Shown here: positions 1 to 8,180 of the stretch, piece by piece
How the letters are laid out: each line of letters starts with the position of its first letter
How positions within the stretch are numbered: position 1 is the first letter of the stretch
Origin: Thalassiosira profunda
Lineage: Eukaryota; Bacillariophyta; Thalassiosirophyceae; Thalassiosirales; Thalassiosiraceae
Direction: 5' to 3'
DNA: 25,420 nt
Assembly (NCBI GenBank): GCA_036939355.1
Contig: JALLAP010000039.1
Span: 1 to 25,420 of the forward strand
Notes under the pieces: model-generated
Databases searched by the model: none
What the model saw: only the letters and a program-made list of their open reading frames with translations
What the model was told of the DNA's origin: nothing
Program-made: the position numbers and the translations under genes

Positions 1-1
1 C

Positions 2-3000
2 CCCGACGCCGACTACTTCGCCGCCCGGCACCGCCACCGGGCCTTCTCGGGGGAGACGCACTCCCCGGGCAACAACATTCCGGGAAGCATCGCGTGCGAG
101 GAGAATACGATGACGAACGGCAATCCCTCCCTGGCTTCCACGATCCTGCCCTCGGCCATTGTGATTGATGCGCACAAGGCCAATTCCACCGGGGCCTTTG
201 GGGAGGTGGCGCACACCGGCCCCGGCGCGTCGTTCGGCTACTCCAAAGACAGGATCGACATCACGCACATCCCGGAGCGGAACGTGGTGCCAGAATCGAA
301 GAACACGTGCCTCTCGAACGCGTGGTGGTTCTTCTCCCGCCTCTGCACGCTGTTCGTTCCCGACTTTTTGCTGTGCTGCATCGGCCGCCACGCCGTTGTC
401 AAGAAGGGGATGTCCCTCGACGAGCGGAAGGCGACGCGCAAAGCCCGGAAGGAGGCCCGGCAGGCGTGGAGAGAGAAGGTGGCGATATTTTATATCATGC
501 TGTTCTTCAGCGCGTGCTTCATCGGGATCAGCGGCGTCATTCCCTTGTTTCTGTGTAGGGAAACGACGACGTACACGATGGACGAAATTCAGGCGCGGGA
601 TCGGTCCGAGGATTGGACGGTCATCTTCGGGACTATTTATGACGTCAAGGAGTACCTCTCCGCTCATCCCGGGGGCGACCAGATCCGGGACCTCGTCGCG
701 AAGGACGCGTCGAAGGTCTTCCCCCGCCGGCCCGCGGGACGGCTGCCGTCCGTGTGCGTCGATCGCGAGAAGGAGCTGAGTCGGAATTCCGAGTGCGAGG
801 AGTTCGACGAGGTCGACCGCCTCGTGAACTTGCACTGCCATTCCTCCGTGGGCTTTCGCGGGGTCGACCGGGCGATGGGCGACTATGAGCGGGGAGTGTT
901 GGCCCACCGCCGCCAGGAGTTGCAGAACGATCCGCACACCGAGTGGCTCACCGTGTACGACCGCGTGTACAATGTCACCCGGTATATCGACGCGCTGAAG
1001 GACGAGGAGAGCGGGAAGGTCGACCCGGAGAGCGAAAACGCCTACCTCGACGCCGATTTGCACGGCCTCATCGTCAACAAGCGAGGGCAGGACGCGACGG
1101 CGGTGTACGAAGCGCTGTACGGCGACGACGTCGCTCTCTCGTGCCTGGACGATCTGTTCTATGTGGGAGTCTTGAACGAGCAGGAGAACGTGCTCTGCCA
1201 GGCCTTGAACATTGCCATGTATTCGGTCATGATCATCATCGCGGCCGTCCTGGCCATCCAGTGCATTTGCTCGCTCATCTACCTCGTGAGAATGAAGCGC
1301 ACTATTACCAGGGACGATACCCGGTCCAAGATCATCGTCATGGTTCCGTGCTACAACGAAGGCGACAAGGAATTGCGCAAGACAATCGATAGCGTGATGG
1401 ATACGTCCTATCCCGACCAGAACAAGATCCTCCTCGTTGTGGCGGACGGCAACATCACGGGCAGGGGCGAGAGGATGAGCACGCCCGAGACCCTGGCGAA
1501 GCTGCTGGGATACACGATGAGCTCGAACGATAGAATGTTCAAGTGCAAGAGCATCGGCGATCTTGGCGAGAACCGCGCCAAGCTGTACACGGGCATCTAC
1601 AAAGACGCGGGCAAGGAGCTCAAGTACATTGTGCTGGTCAAGTGTGGGATGCCGAGCGAGAAGGGGAGCGCGAGGGCCGGCAATCGCGGGAAGCGAGACT
1701 CCCAGTTGCTGTTCACGGGCCTCCTCAACCGCTTCCACCACGGCCGGGACCTCAACGCCCTCGACGAGGCGATCAAGAACGCGCTCGACCAGCTGCAGCT
1801 CCCGCTCGACGAAGTGCGTTACCTGATGGCGATTGATGCGGACACTCGCATTGATCGAGAGAGCATATCGCAAATGACGTACTCGATGAATAAAAACGAC
1901 CACATCCTGGCGCTCTGCGGCGAGACGAAGGTCGACAACAAGGCCCAAAGCTGGGTGACAATGATCCAGGTCTTCGAGTACTACACCAACCACCACATGA
2001 AGAAGGCCTTCGAATCGGTCTTTGGCTGCGTGACGTGCCTCCCGGGCTGCTTCACGATGTATCGCCTCTTCTCCGACGACGGCCGCCCCCTCCTCTCGTG
2101 CGACGACGTCTACCAGCGCTACGCGACCAACAATGTGAATTCGTTGCACGACAAGAACTTGTACCACTTGGGAGAAGATAGGATGCTGACGACGCTGCTA
2201 CTGCGCTACTTCCCCGACATGAAGCTCAGCTTCGTCCCGGAAGCGACGTGCTACACGATCGTGCCTCACACCTTCTCGGTGCTGTTGAGCCAGCGCCGCC
2301 GGTGGATCAATTCGACGTTCCACAACATGCTGGAGCTGCTGCGGGTCAACACCATGTGCGGAGTGTGTTGCCTCTCGATGAAGAGCATCGTCATCTTGGA
2401 TCTTGTGGCCACGCTCATTCTTCCTGCGTCGCTCATTTACGTGGCGTACATTGTCTACATCACGTTTTGGATGGGAGAGCCCCTGTCGCTGTTGATGCTG
2501 GTTGTTTGGGGCATCGTGGTGGGCGTCCAAGTCGTCGTCTTCCTCCTCCGATCCCGGTGGGATTACTGGTGGTGGTTCTTCGTCTTCATTCTAGCGGGGG
2601 TGCCAGTGTTTTACTTCATCCTCCCGCTGTACAGCTTTTGGCACATGGACGATTTCTCGTGGGGCACCACCCGGCAAGTGAGCGCCAAGCTCAGCTCTCC
2701 CAAGAGCGGTGACGAGACGGAGCGTTCCGGTGGAGACTCCCCGACAGGCTTTGAGATCATCGATTCGCAGGTCATCGATGCCGATGAGTATGCGAGAAAT
2801 GTTCAAAGGGCGTCGGCTGGAAAGAAGCACCTCCATTCGTCAGCCCCCAAGCGCGACAGGAGGAAGCACAACAACTATGCGTCGGCACCGCCGCACAGCG
2901 ACACGGGAAAGCTCAATCTGAAGCCAAAACTGCATTCATCTATTCCTGTTGACGTGGACGCCATCTCTGCGGACGACTCCTCTTTTGCGGTATCTGCCAC

Positions 3001-3085
3001 TTCCAAGACCAAATTCGATCCAAGGAAATACAGGGATGCAGAGGAGGCGCGAGCGGCGAGGAGAAGCCGCCGCCGAGAATGCTAG
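2..3085 (+). CDS. Chitin synthase, fungal class IV/V/VII type with cytochrome b5-like domains (5' partial)
   Basis: Polymerises N-acetylglucosamine from UDP-GlcNAc into chitin at the plasma membrane. Numbering from Met at 110: membrane segment about 126-147; a cytochrome b5-like domain about 155-215 with HPGG at 185-188; a second b5-like region about 280-355; membrane segment about 365-393; then the GT2 catalytic core with VPCYNEGDKEL (about 411), VADGNITGRGE (about 444), DADTRI (about 577), GEDRM (about 688) and QRRRW (about 727). Three C-terminal hydrophobic stretches (760-845) precede DDFSWGTTRQ, the signature following the last membrane segments in fungal division-2 enzymes. A low-complexity basic tail ends at 991. 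The frame is open from base 2 to Met110 with no stop, so the true N-terminus is probably left of the window; fungal class V/VII relatives carry a myosin motor there. The family assignment is secure, the exact class is not. It runs tail-to-tail with the cap methyltransferase, 32 bp between stops. Confidence 0.93.
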   Translation, partial: PDADYFAARHRHRAFSGETHSPGNNIPGSIACEENTMTNGNPSLASTILPSAIVIDAHKANSTGAFGEVAHTGPGASFGYSKDRIDITHIPERNVVPESKNTCLSNAWWFFSRLCTLFVPDFLLCCIGRHAVVKKGMSLDERKATRKARKEARQAWREKVAIFYIMLFFSACFIGISGVIPLFLCRETTTYTMDEIQARDRSEDWTVIFGTIYDVKEYLSAHPGGDQIRDLVAKDASKVFPRRPAGRLPSVCVDREKELSRNSECEEFDEVDRLVNLHCHSSVGFRGVDRAMGDYERGVLAHRRQELQNDPHTEWLTVYDRVYNVTRYIDALKDEESGKVDPESENAYLDADLHGLIVNKRGQDATAVYEALYGDDVALSCLDDLFYVGVLNEQENVLCQALNIAMYSVMIIIAAVLAIQCICSLIYLVRMKRTITRDDTRSKIIVMVPCYNEGDKELRKTIDSVMDTSYPDQNKILLVVADGNITGRGERMSTPETLAKLLGYTMSSNDRMFKCKSIGDLGENRAKLYTGIYKDAGKELKYIVLVKCGMPSEKGSARAGNRGKRDSQLLFTGLLNRFHHGRDLNALDEAIKNALDQLQLPLDEVRYLMAIDADTRIDRESISQMTYSMNKNDHILALCGETKVDNKAQSWVTMIQVFEYYTNHHMKKAFESVFGCVTCLPGCFTMYRLFSDDGRPLLSCDDVYQRYATNNVNSLHDKNLYHLGEDRMLTTLLLRYFPDMKLSFVPEATCYTIVPHTFSVLLSQRRRWINSTFHNMLELLRVNTMCGVCCLSMKSIVILDLVATLILPASLIYVAYIVYITFWMGEPLSLLMLVVWGIVVGVQVVVFLLRSRWDYWWWFFVFILAGVPVFYFILPLYSFWHMDDFSWGTTRQVSAKLSSPKSGDETERSGGDSPTGFEIIDSQVIDADEYARNVQRASAGKKHLHSSAPKRDRRKHNNYASAPPHSDTGKLNLKPKLHSSIPVDVDAISADDSSFAVSATSKTKFDPRKYRDAEEARAARRSRRREC

Positions 3086-3117
3086 AATCTCTTCTTGTGA
3101 TTTATAATTGTTTCATG

Positions 3118-4812
3118 TTATTCTCCTGTCTGCCGTGGAGCATGCAGCTGCCACGCCGCTTCGTACTCCTGAAGATCGAGGTGGTGCTCTCGGCGCATAA
3201 GAGCAGTGGCGCCATGGCCTTGATGCACTAATTCTCTCTTGGCGTCCATGTATTCGATGATTGATCCGCAGGTGTCAATGTTCAATCGGAGCATGCCAAT
3301 ATCAAAAGAGTCCATCAATTCCTCCAAACGATCCCTTCCGTCATTCGTTGTATCGTCGGAAAGTTGCGACGTATCCACCATCCGTTCTCTCCAAAGAAAC
3401 CCATCCCATCCTGTTGTAGGGCCAGCGTAGCCAAGGCAAACCAAATATCTCTCTGCAGAGGCAGGCCGCGACAGAACTGGCTTTACAAATGTCAGCCTGT
3501 CAAAACGCCCAAACAGATACCGCAGCATTCTCCGCGTAGCCGTCTCCTGACATCCGAACATTTTCAGCACAAACGATCCGCCCTGACGCAAGAGGGCCAG
3601 CGCCGCGGCAGTTTGTGATACAACAATTTTGTGCGCAATAGCCTCCTGGTTGTTGGAGTCTCGCTGGGCATCAAAGCCCCCGTCCGCAACAACAAGGTTT
3701 GCAAGTGGATTGTGACAGTCCCTGTCGTCAGCCTGCTTTTCTGATACCAAGGCGACCATCTCGCGCTGGAGCTGGAGCACGTTGTCCCAATTGTATATGC
3801 TTCCCGCGCCGTCCTTGCCGGTGCACACTTGGTACTGCAATTTCTCATTCACGCCGCCAGTGGCATTCGATGCGTCGTCCGAAGGAAGGCGAAATCGCTC
3901 CATGTGCGCCAAATTCCAAGGGACGCCTTTGCCATCCTCGTTGGTCCCGGAGAGACTCATTCCAAACCCACAGATCCTCCCCCTCCCTTGGTTGTTGTTT
4001 GATGCATCTCCCTTTTGAGCGTCTGGAAGTACCGCCGGATGCACGTGTCGATACAATATGTACTCGCTAAAGCCTCCCGGCGCCCCGCAAAGATCCACAA
4101 ATACGAATGGCTCATTTGCATCCCTCGCAGACTGCGGCTCCGGTATTGTCGCAGTGATGCAGAATCCCAGAAGACTGTCAATGTTGGCCAGCTTTATGGC
4201 AGATCGATTGACGAATTGCGATATACCGGAAGTCGAATGTTGATGATTTCGCTTGCTGGATTGCTTCCTCTTCCTCTTGATGTGATAATTGGAAAAGGTC
4301 TCCCCCAAACGCTCGAAGGGGTTGCAGATCGACCTCGCCTGCCGAAACTCGAATTCCGGAGTGGTTTGGGCGCGCTGACGTTCGTTGATGGCATCGGCGC
4401 ACGCCTTGGCCGAGGGCATGAGCTGCTCTTTGAGACGGCTCAGTTCCGCGACGAGGGATGCATGCTGCGAGTCTGCAGACAACGTTATTGAATCTGTAGA
4501 ACTCGACACATGCACCGTCTCTCTCGAGGTTTCCCCATCATCAGAAAGCGACGTCTGCGAAACAGATGCATCAGATGTTTGCAAATCATCCCCGCAGCGA
4601 GCAACCCATCTCACTTCCGGAAACCAGCTCGATTGCACCGGCGAAGGAGAAGAGACAGGCATTTCATTTGCCAGCGTCGAGTCGGCGGGGCGATCCTCTG
4701 ATGTGTCGCCTTCGATTTGCAGCTCTCCAATTTCTTGTACATATCCAGCCGACGCGGCAGACTGGCAGCGGGGCCGGGGCACATCGCCGCTCTTGCGCTT
4801 CTTTCGGCCCAT
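3118..4812 (-). CDS. Cap-specific mRNA (nucleoside-2'-O-)methyltransferase, CMTR1-like (FtsJ/RrmJ fold)
   Basis: Predicted to methylate the ribose 2'-OH of the first transcribed nucleotide of capped mRNA (cap0 to cap1), using SAM, in the nucleus. 564 aa. The first 150 residues are low-complexity, beginning with basic MGRKKRKSG. The FtsJ domain spans about 160-470: CNPFERLG precedes VNRSAIKLANID (catalytic Lys near 207), the SAM-binding LCGAPGGFSEYILYR (about 241-255), VVADGGFD (Asp near 375), GSFVLKMFG (Lys near 415) and SRPASAERYLVC (Glu near 453). This completes the K-D-K-E tetrad in CMTR1 order and spacing. The N-terminal G-patch and C-terminal WW/guanylyltransferase-like domains of animal CMTR1 are not evident, so this is a shorter form. 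The ATG at 4812 heads an uninterrupted frame. It is divergent from the DUF3431-like gene, likely sharing the 4813-5183 promoter. CMTR2 is less likely given the NPFERLG/NRSAIKLANID signature. Confidence 0.9.
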   Translation of the reverse strand: MGRKKRKSGDVPRPRCQSAASAGYVQEIGELQIEGDTSEDRPADSTLANEMPVSSPSPVQSSWFPEVRWVARCGDDLQTSDASVSQTSLSDDGETSRETVHVSSSTDSITLSADSQHASLVAELSRLKEQLMPSAKACADAINERQRAQTTPEFEFRQARSICNPFERLGETFSNYHIKRKRKQSSKRNHQHSTSGISQFVNRSAIKLANIDSLLGFCITATIPEPQSARDANEPFVFVDLCGAPGGFSEYILYRHVHPAVLPDAQKGDASNNNQGRGRICGFGMSLSGTNEDGKGVPWNLAHMERFRLPSDDASNATGGVNEKLQYQVCTGKDGAGSIYNWDNVLQLQREMVALVSEKQADDRDCHNPLANLVVADGGFDAQRDSNNQEAIAHKIVVSQTAAALALLRQGGSFVLKMFGCQETATRRMLRYLFGRFDRLTFVKPVLSRPASAERYLVCLGYAGPTTGWDGFLWRERMVDTSQLSDDTTNDGRDRLEELMDSFDIGMLRLNIDTCGSIIEYMDAKRELVHQGHGATALMRREHHLDLQEYEAAWQLHAPRQTGE

Positions 4813-5183
4813 TGTTCGCGGACCGTCGGGGCGTGGTAGCCGCTGGTAGTGGTGGTGCTTGTCGGAGGAGCGAGGGACCGGGGGCCTCGTCTGTCCGTGC
4901 AGTCCGTGCCTGTCCGTGTCCTGTCCGTTCTCCAGCCCGGCCGCCGGCGCCGCTCCCCCTCGCTAGAGTCAACGCCATCCAACGCAACCTGGGCCAAGGT
5001 GAAGCGGGCCGCTTCGGGCTGTCGCCTGTTGCATTAGCCCGTTGCACGAGAGGGCATTGTAGGGTCCTTGTTCCGCGCTCCGCGCTCGCATGTTTTGAAG
5101 CCGCAGGGCCTTTTCATTTGGGTTCATTTTTCCCGAGGAATAAACCGGCTCCATTCAACCGCGGAATTGCAACTCGCTCTCAC
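4813..5183. promoter_or_regulatory. Divergent intergenic region (cap methyltransferase / DUF3431-like gene)
   Basis: 371 bases between two start codons facing away from each other, so it must hold both promoters and 5' leaders. It is GC-rich near the methyltransferase start and becomes more A/T-rich after about 5100. I see no clear TATA box and no convincing ORF; frames through it are compositionally random. Confidence 0.5.
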
Positions 5184-6168
5184 ATGCCTCTCACAAAGCG
5201 CCAACGGTTCTGCCGTCACCGAGGACCCGCCGCCTTGTTGCTGGCAGGCGCACTATCGTTCTACGGCTGGCACGTGGTCGCGACGTAACATCACATTTGG
5301 TGAATGTGTATTCAAGTATAGAAAAGGGCGCTCTTGCACTAATTGCAACATCGACATCGCCCCAGCTGCTAACAGAAATGGGAGGGGTCGTCGTGCACTG
5401 CAGAGAAACCTACATACTGCCTTGGATCGCCGACATTCCACCGTCGTGGGCGTTCTCCGTCTACGAAACCTGTGGACAAAACGTCTCCGAACGAAGCGTA
5501 CAGTTCCAGAATGCCGGACCGGAGGAGTGCACGCCCAATCTCGACTATTGTATATCATCCAAAATTACGACAACCTCCCGGTGCGCAGCGTCTTTTTGCA
5601 ATCGGACGCCTTCCGCGACCTCGGGAAGGAGCAGATTCGCTCGGGCAACTTCACAATCGTCGGGCACAGTCCCTTTCGAAACGTCTCTGAACTGAATGCG
5701 GCGATACAGAACGTATCTGTGAGTGGAGGGCGAACGTTCGTACACTTTGGATGGGGCTACTACCGCTTCGTTTATCCAAAATGGGGCGGCCCGGATGGAT
5801 ACACTCGAAATTATACGCCGGAGTTTCTGGAAGACTTCGGATGGAATAGCAATGCGACCGGCGAAGCGAATTCTCGAATGAGGACTCGTCCCGGTGCAGT
5901 CTTCGTCGTGCATAGGGATCGCATCCTCGCCCACAACCGAACATCGTACGAAAGAGTCAGGGATAAAATTCTCGCGAACCGCGGCAATGAAGAGGCCCGG
6001 AGGCAATGTTGTGGGTTGGAACGAATGTGGCACGCCGTTTTTGGGGAACCTGTCGACCTTCCCGTCGAGTCGACCGTCGACCACCTTTACAGCAGTGCAA
6101 TGTGTTGGGGAGTCGTCGGCAAAGGTGGCAATTGCAGTGACCCCGGGTATCCCTACGCCCACCTATGA
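5184..6168 (+). CDS. DUF3431-like secretory protein, frame-disrupted
   Basis: A DUF3431 relative, a family common in fungi and algae, often near glycosyltransferases and of undefined activity. Three frames are needed. ATG at 5184 gives a basic tail and signal anchor (about MPLTKRQRFCRHRG, then AALLLAGALSFYGW). The family core starts in a second frame near 5380 (GVVVHCRETYILPWIADIPP, SVYETCGQ, NAGPEEC) and continues in a third from about 5545 (LLYIIQNYDNLPVRSVFLQ, then FVHFGWGYYRF, CCGLERMWHAVFG) to the TGA at 6168. The first change is explained by an intron: donor at 5274 with acceptor ending 5365, or donor 5285 with acceptor 5403; the former keeps the VVVH strand. The second, about 5530-5548, falls inside a contiguous conserved block with no room for an intron, so it is a net one-base loss (or two-base gain): assembly error, programmed shift or real mutation. 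Family call fairly sure, integrity uncertain. Confidence 0.7.
5274..5365 (+). other. Candidate intron in the DUF3431-like gene
   Basis: Begins GTGGTC after the signal anchor and ends CATCGCCCCAG, with a possible branch-site CTAAT upstream of the acceptor. Removing these 92 bases joins phase 0 to phase 0 and enters the frame holding the conserved VVVHCRETYILPW. The alternative 5285-5403 (GTAACA to CACTGCAG, 119 bases) also restores frame but deletes the VVVHCR strand. Neither donor is strong. Confidence 0.35.
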
Positions 6169-6487
6169 CGAAAATCGAGAATGAATCCATCGTATCATTG
6201 CGCTGTGCTCTCCGGATTGATTCTGCTTTGCGCGCGCCACGTCAGACCATTGCTTCCAGCAACTGTGCAGGGAGCGCAGGTAATCCAGAGTATTGCTCCT
6301 TCTTCGCGCATTCCATCTAGCGGCAAGGCAACATCGGGATATGGGAGCGCAGCAACGCGGAAAGGAACAGACCACCGGTGGAGTCGTCGTCACCGAAGAT
6401 CTGATTGGATGGGCCAGCGGATGCGAGTCACAATTGGCTGGCGTTCATACGTTGTCTTTGTCGCAAACACAGTCCTGCACATATATG
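6169..6487 (+). other. 319-base intergenic stretch with a weak secreted-peptide candidate
   Basis: Lies between convergent stops. An ATG at 6181 encodes a signal-peptide-like start (MNPSYHCAVLSGLILLCARH, then VRPLLPATVQGAQ) ending exactly at a strong-looking donor, CAG|GTAATC, at 6280. An acceptor ending GAGCGCAG at 6352 would give a 73-base intron in phase, followed by QRGKEQTTGGVVVTEDLIGW and a frame open to 6718, but that part runs antisense through the 3' end of the esterase gene. No homology is recognised. It could be a small secreted protein, a relic of a lost signal-anchored gene, or chance. Confidence 0.25.
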
Positions 6488-7951
6488 CTATCCCCCGCTC
6501 CCGAGGACTTCCCCCAGAACAAAGAGAGCCTCGGCCCTGGAAGTCTCATCGTTGCGATAATGGCAGAAATCGTGAGCCGAGTCCCACATTGGCCCAATGA
6601 TGTCGGAGGTATCGAGAAATGGGACGCCCAGCTCGGCCGTAAGATTTCGATGAATCTCATTGTACATGTCCACCGTTGCCGGATACCGCCAATCTTCCGG
6701 AGGACACGTCGTCTTTAGATTGCCAAGGGGGTTGTGGTGGACGGAGCGGAGGAAGAGATTGGGAATCTCAAAACCCCGGAGAAGGAGCAGCATATCGCGG
6801 ATCTGCTTGTAATAGTCCTGAAAGGGAGTGGGTCCCATTCCACTGAACCTCCCTCCTGGGGGCTTCCGTCCGAGTGACCACTGGCTGATGCCCAAGACCG
6901 TCTGATGGCACTTCTTGAGGATGCGTTGTGCTCTATCGTTCGTTACCTCGGCCGGGAAGCGCGTGAAGTCGTTTGCAGTTGCACCGTGCGCAACGATGTT
7001 CGAAAGACCCCACTGTTTCAGCCACAAGTTCACTGCGACCGCCATTTCCCGCGAGTGCGAGGTCCCAACGAAGCAGATGCAGATTGGATTTTGTCCCTGC
7101 TTCCTGTTGACGGTTTCGGCAATGTGCCGGATGCGTTCCTCTCGGCTGCTCTCCCCACCACCCTGCTCGCGATACACGAATTTGTAGGGTCGAAATTGGT
7201 CGAGCGACAGGGCACGGACGCAGTTTGCATCGTCCGCCTCCAAGTGACACTCGTGGGGCTGATACCTCGTCAGCAGTGGCTCGGTCGGTTCTCTCTCGCC
7301 CGTAGCGTTATTTTGTGGAAGCCATTTCCAGTAGCCCACTTTGTCTCGTTCCCATCCTCCTCCGCTGGACTGTGCTCCCTCTCCAATTTCCGCCCCCGTT
7401 CGAACGACATCAATGGTGACAAAATCGTCCGTGATCCGATGGCTCGTCGGATTCTCCAAGCAAACAGCCTTGAAATCGGCCTCGAAGGATAAGCCGTTGC
7501 AAAGCAAGCCGATTATCTCCACAAAGTAGGTTCCCTGTGCAGGAACCCGGTAGCGTCCGACCATTTCCTTCGCGTCCGCCGTCTGGTCCACATTGTCCCA
7601 AGTCAAGAGTGTCACGTACGGGCCGGAGAGCCTCCCCACGAGGTGCGGTTGGGTGCACCGCCGAGGCCCGTCCCGGAATCGCACCACCACCGCCCTCTGC
7701 GCCGGGTAGTGCGCCACGCTTTCCACCTCTATTACGAGACGCGAGGGGCCGTATGTAAAAGTGGCGTTGGCGACCGGCGGGGCCGACGCGCCGCGGGCCT
7801 CCGACAGGGGAATCGTCGCCGGCCTCGCCAGCACCCTGAGTTCGGAGGAGTCGACGGTTTGGTTGTTCAGGCGGGCGATTCCCAAAATGGCGGTCAGTCC
7901 GGTAGCGAGGAGGATCCTGGCGACAACACCCCGAATTGACGCCTGCGGCAT
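6488..7951 (-). CDS. Signal-anchored PC-esterase (SGNH/TBL-NXPE-like) with N-terminal beta-sandwich-like region
   Basis: Likely Golgi-lumen acyl-transferase or esterase acting on glycans. From ATG at 7951 it is 487 aa: signal anchor RGVVARILLATGLTAILGIA at about 8-27, then a beta-rich region about 70-190 (VVVRFRDG, GPYVTLLTW, GTYFVEIIG) in the position of the Ig/filamin-like domain of NXPE proteins, then a GYWKW...C...C segment as precedes PC-esterase domains. The catalytic domain holds CFVGTSHSR with nucleophile Ser298 and, near the C-terminus, DSAH (Asp457, His460) as the DxxH pair. The architecture matches Pmr5/Cas1/TBL/NXPE families; substrate unknown. An in-frame ATG at 8062 would add a 37-residue Ser-rich, basic cytosolic tail; I prefer 7951 because neighbours have short tails. 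Divergent partner: the gene at 8181. Confidence 0.82.
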   Translation of the reverse strand: MPQASIRGVVARILLATGLTAILGIARLNNQTVDSSELRVLARPATIPLSEARGASAPPVANATFTYGPSRLVIEVESVAHYPAQRAVVVRFRDGPRRCTQPHLVGRLSGPYVTLLTWDNVDQTADAKEMVGRYRVPAQGTYFVEIIGLLCNGLSFEADFKAVCLENPTSHRITDDFVTIDVVRTGAEIGEGAQSSGGGWERDKVGYWKWLPQNNATGEREPTEPLLTRYQPHECHLEADDANCVRALSLDQFRPYKFVYREQGGGESSREERIRHIAETVNRKQGQNPICICFVGTSHSREMAVAVNLWLKQWGLSNIVAHGATANDFTRFPAEVTNDRAQRILKKCHQTVLGISQWSLGRKPPGGRFSGMGPTPFQDYYKQIRDMLLLLRGFEIPNLFLRSVHHNPLGNLKTTCPPEDWRYPATVDMYNEIHRNLTAELGVPFLDTSDIIGPMWDSAHDFCHYRNDETSRAEALFVLGEVLGSGG

Positions 7952-8180
7952 GGGTCGCCGGTGGCGTACTAGCCGGGAGGTGATGGCGAGGCGGCCGCCG
8001 GAGTGCTGTGTTGCGTGTTGCGTGCCGGACCCGGACGAGGACGAGGAAGGCACATCAAACATCAACGCCTTCCCCAGCTTGTCTCCTGCACCGCATACCA
8101 ACCCCTCCCGATGATGGCCGGGGCGTTCGATCGCTGTGGGCGTCGGCGGCGACGTTCGGCTGCAATAATAGTCACATGAT
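7952..8180. promoter_or_regulatory. Divergent promoter region (PC-esterase / unknown anchored protein)
   Basis: 229 bases between opposite starts, or 118 if the esterase begins at 8062. Presumed shared promoter. The stretch just before 8181 (TGCAATAATAGTCACATGAT) is the only A/T-leaning part. Confidence 0.45.

Noticed and set aside
2198..2836. ORFs on both strands within the chitin synthase
   Set aside because: Out-of-frame shadows of the catalytic and transmembrane coding region.
5068..5540. Upstream part of the frame that ends at 6168, read from 5068
   Set aside because: Before about 5540 this frame is compositionally random, whereas the conserved DUF3431 start lies in another frame.
7952..8101. 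N-terminal extension of the PC-esterase
   Set aside because: The frame beyond 8062 has no ATG start, and 7951 gives a standard short-tailed signal anchor; the ATG at 8062 remains possible.
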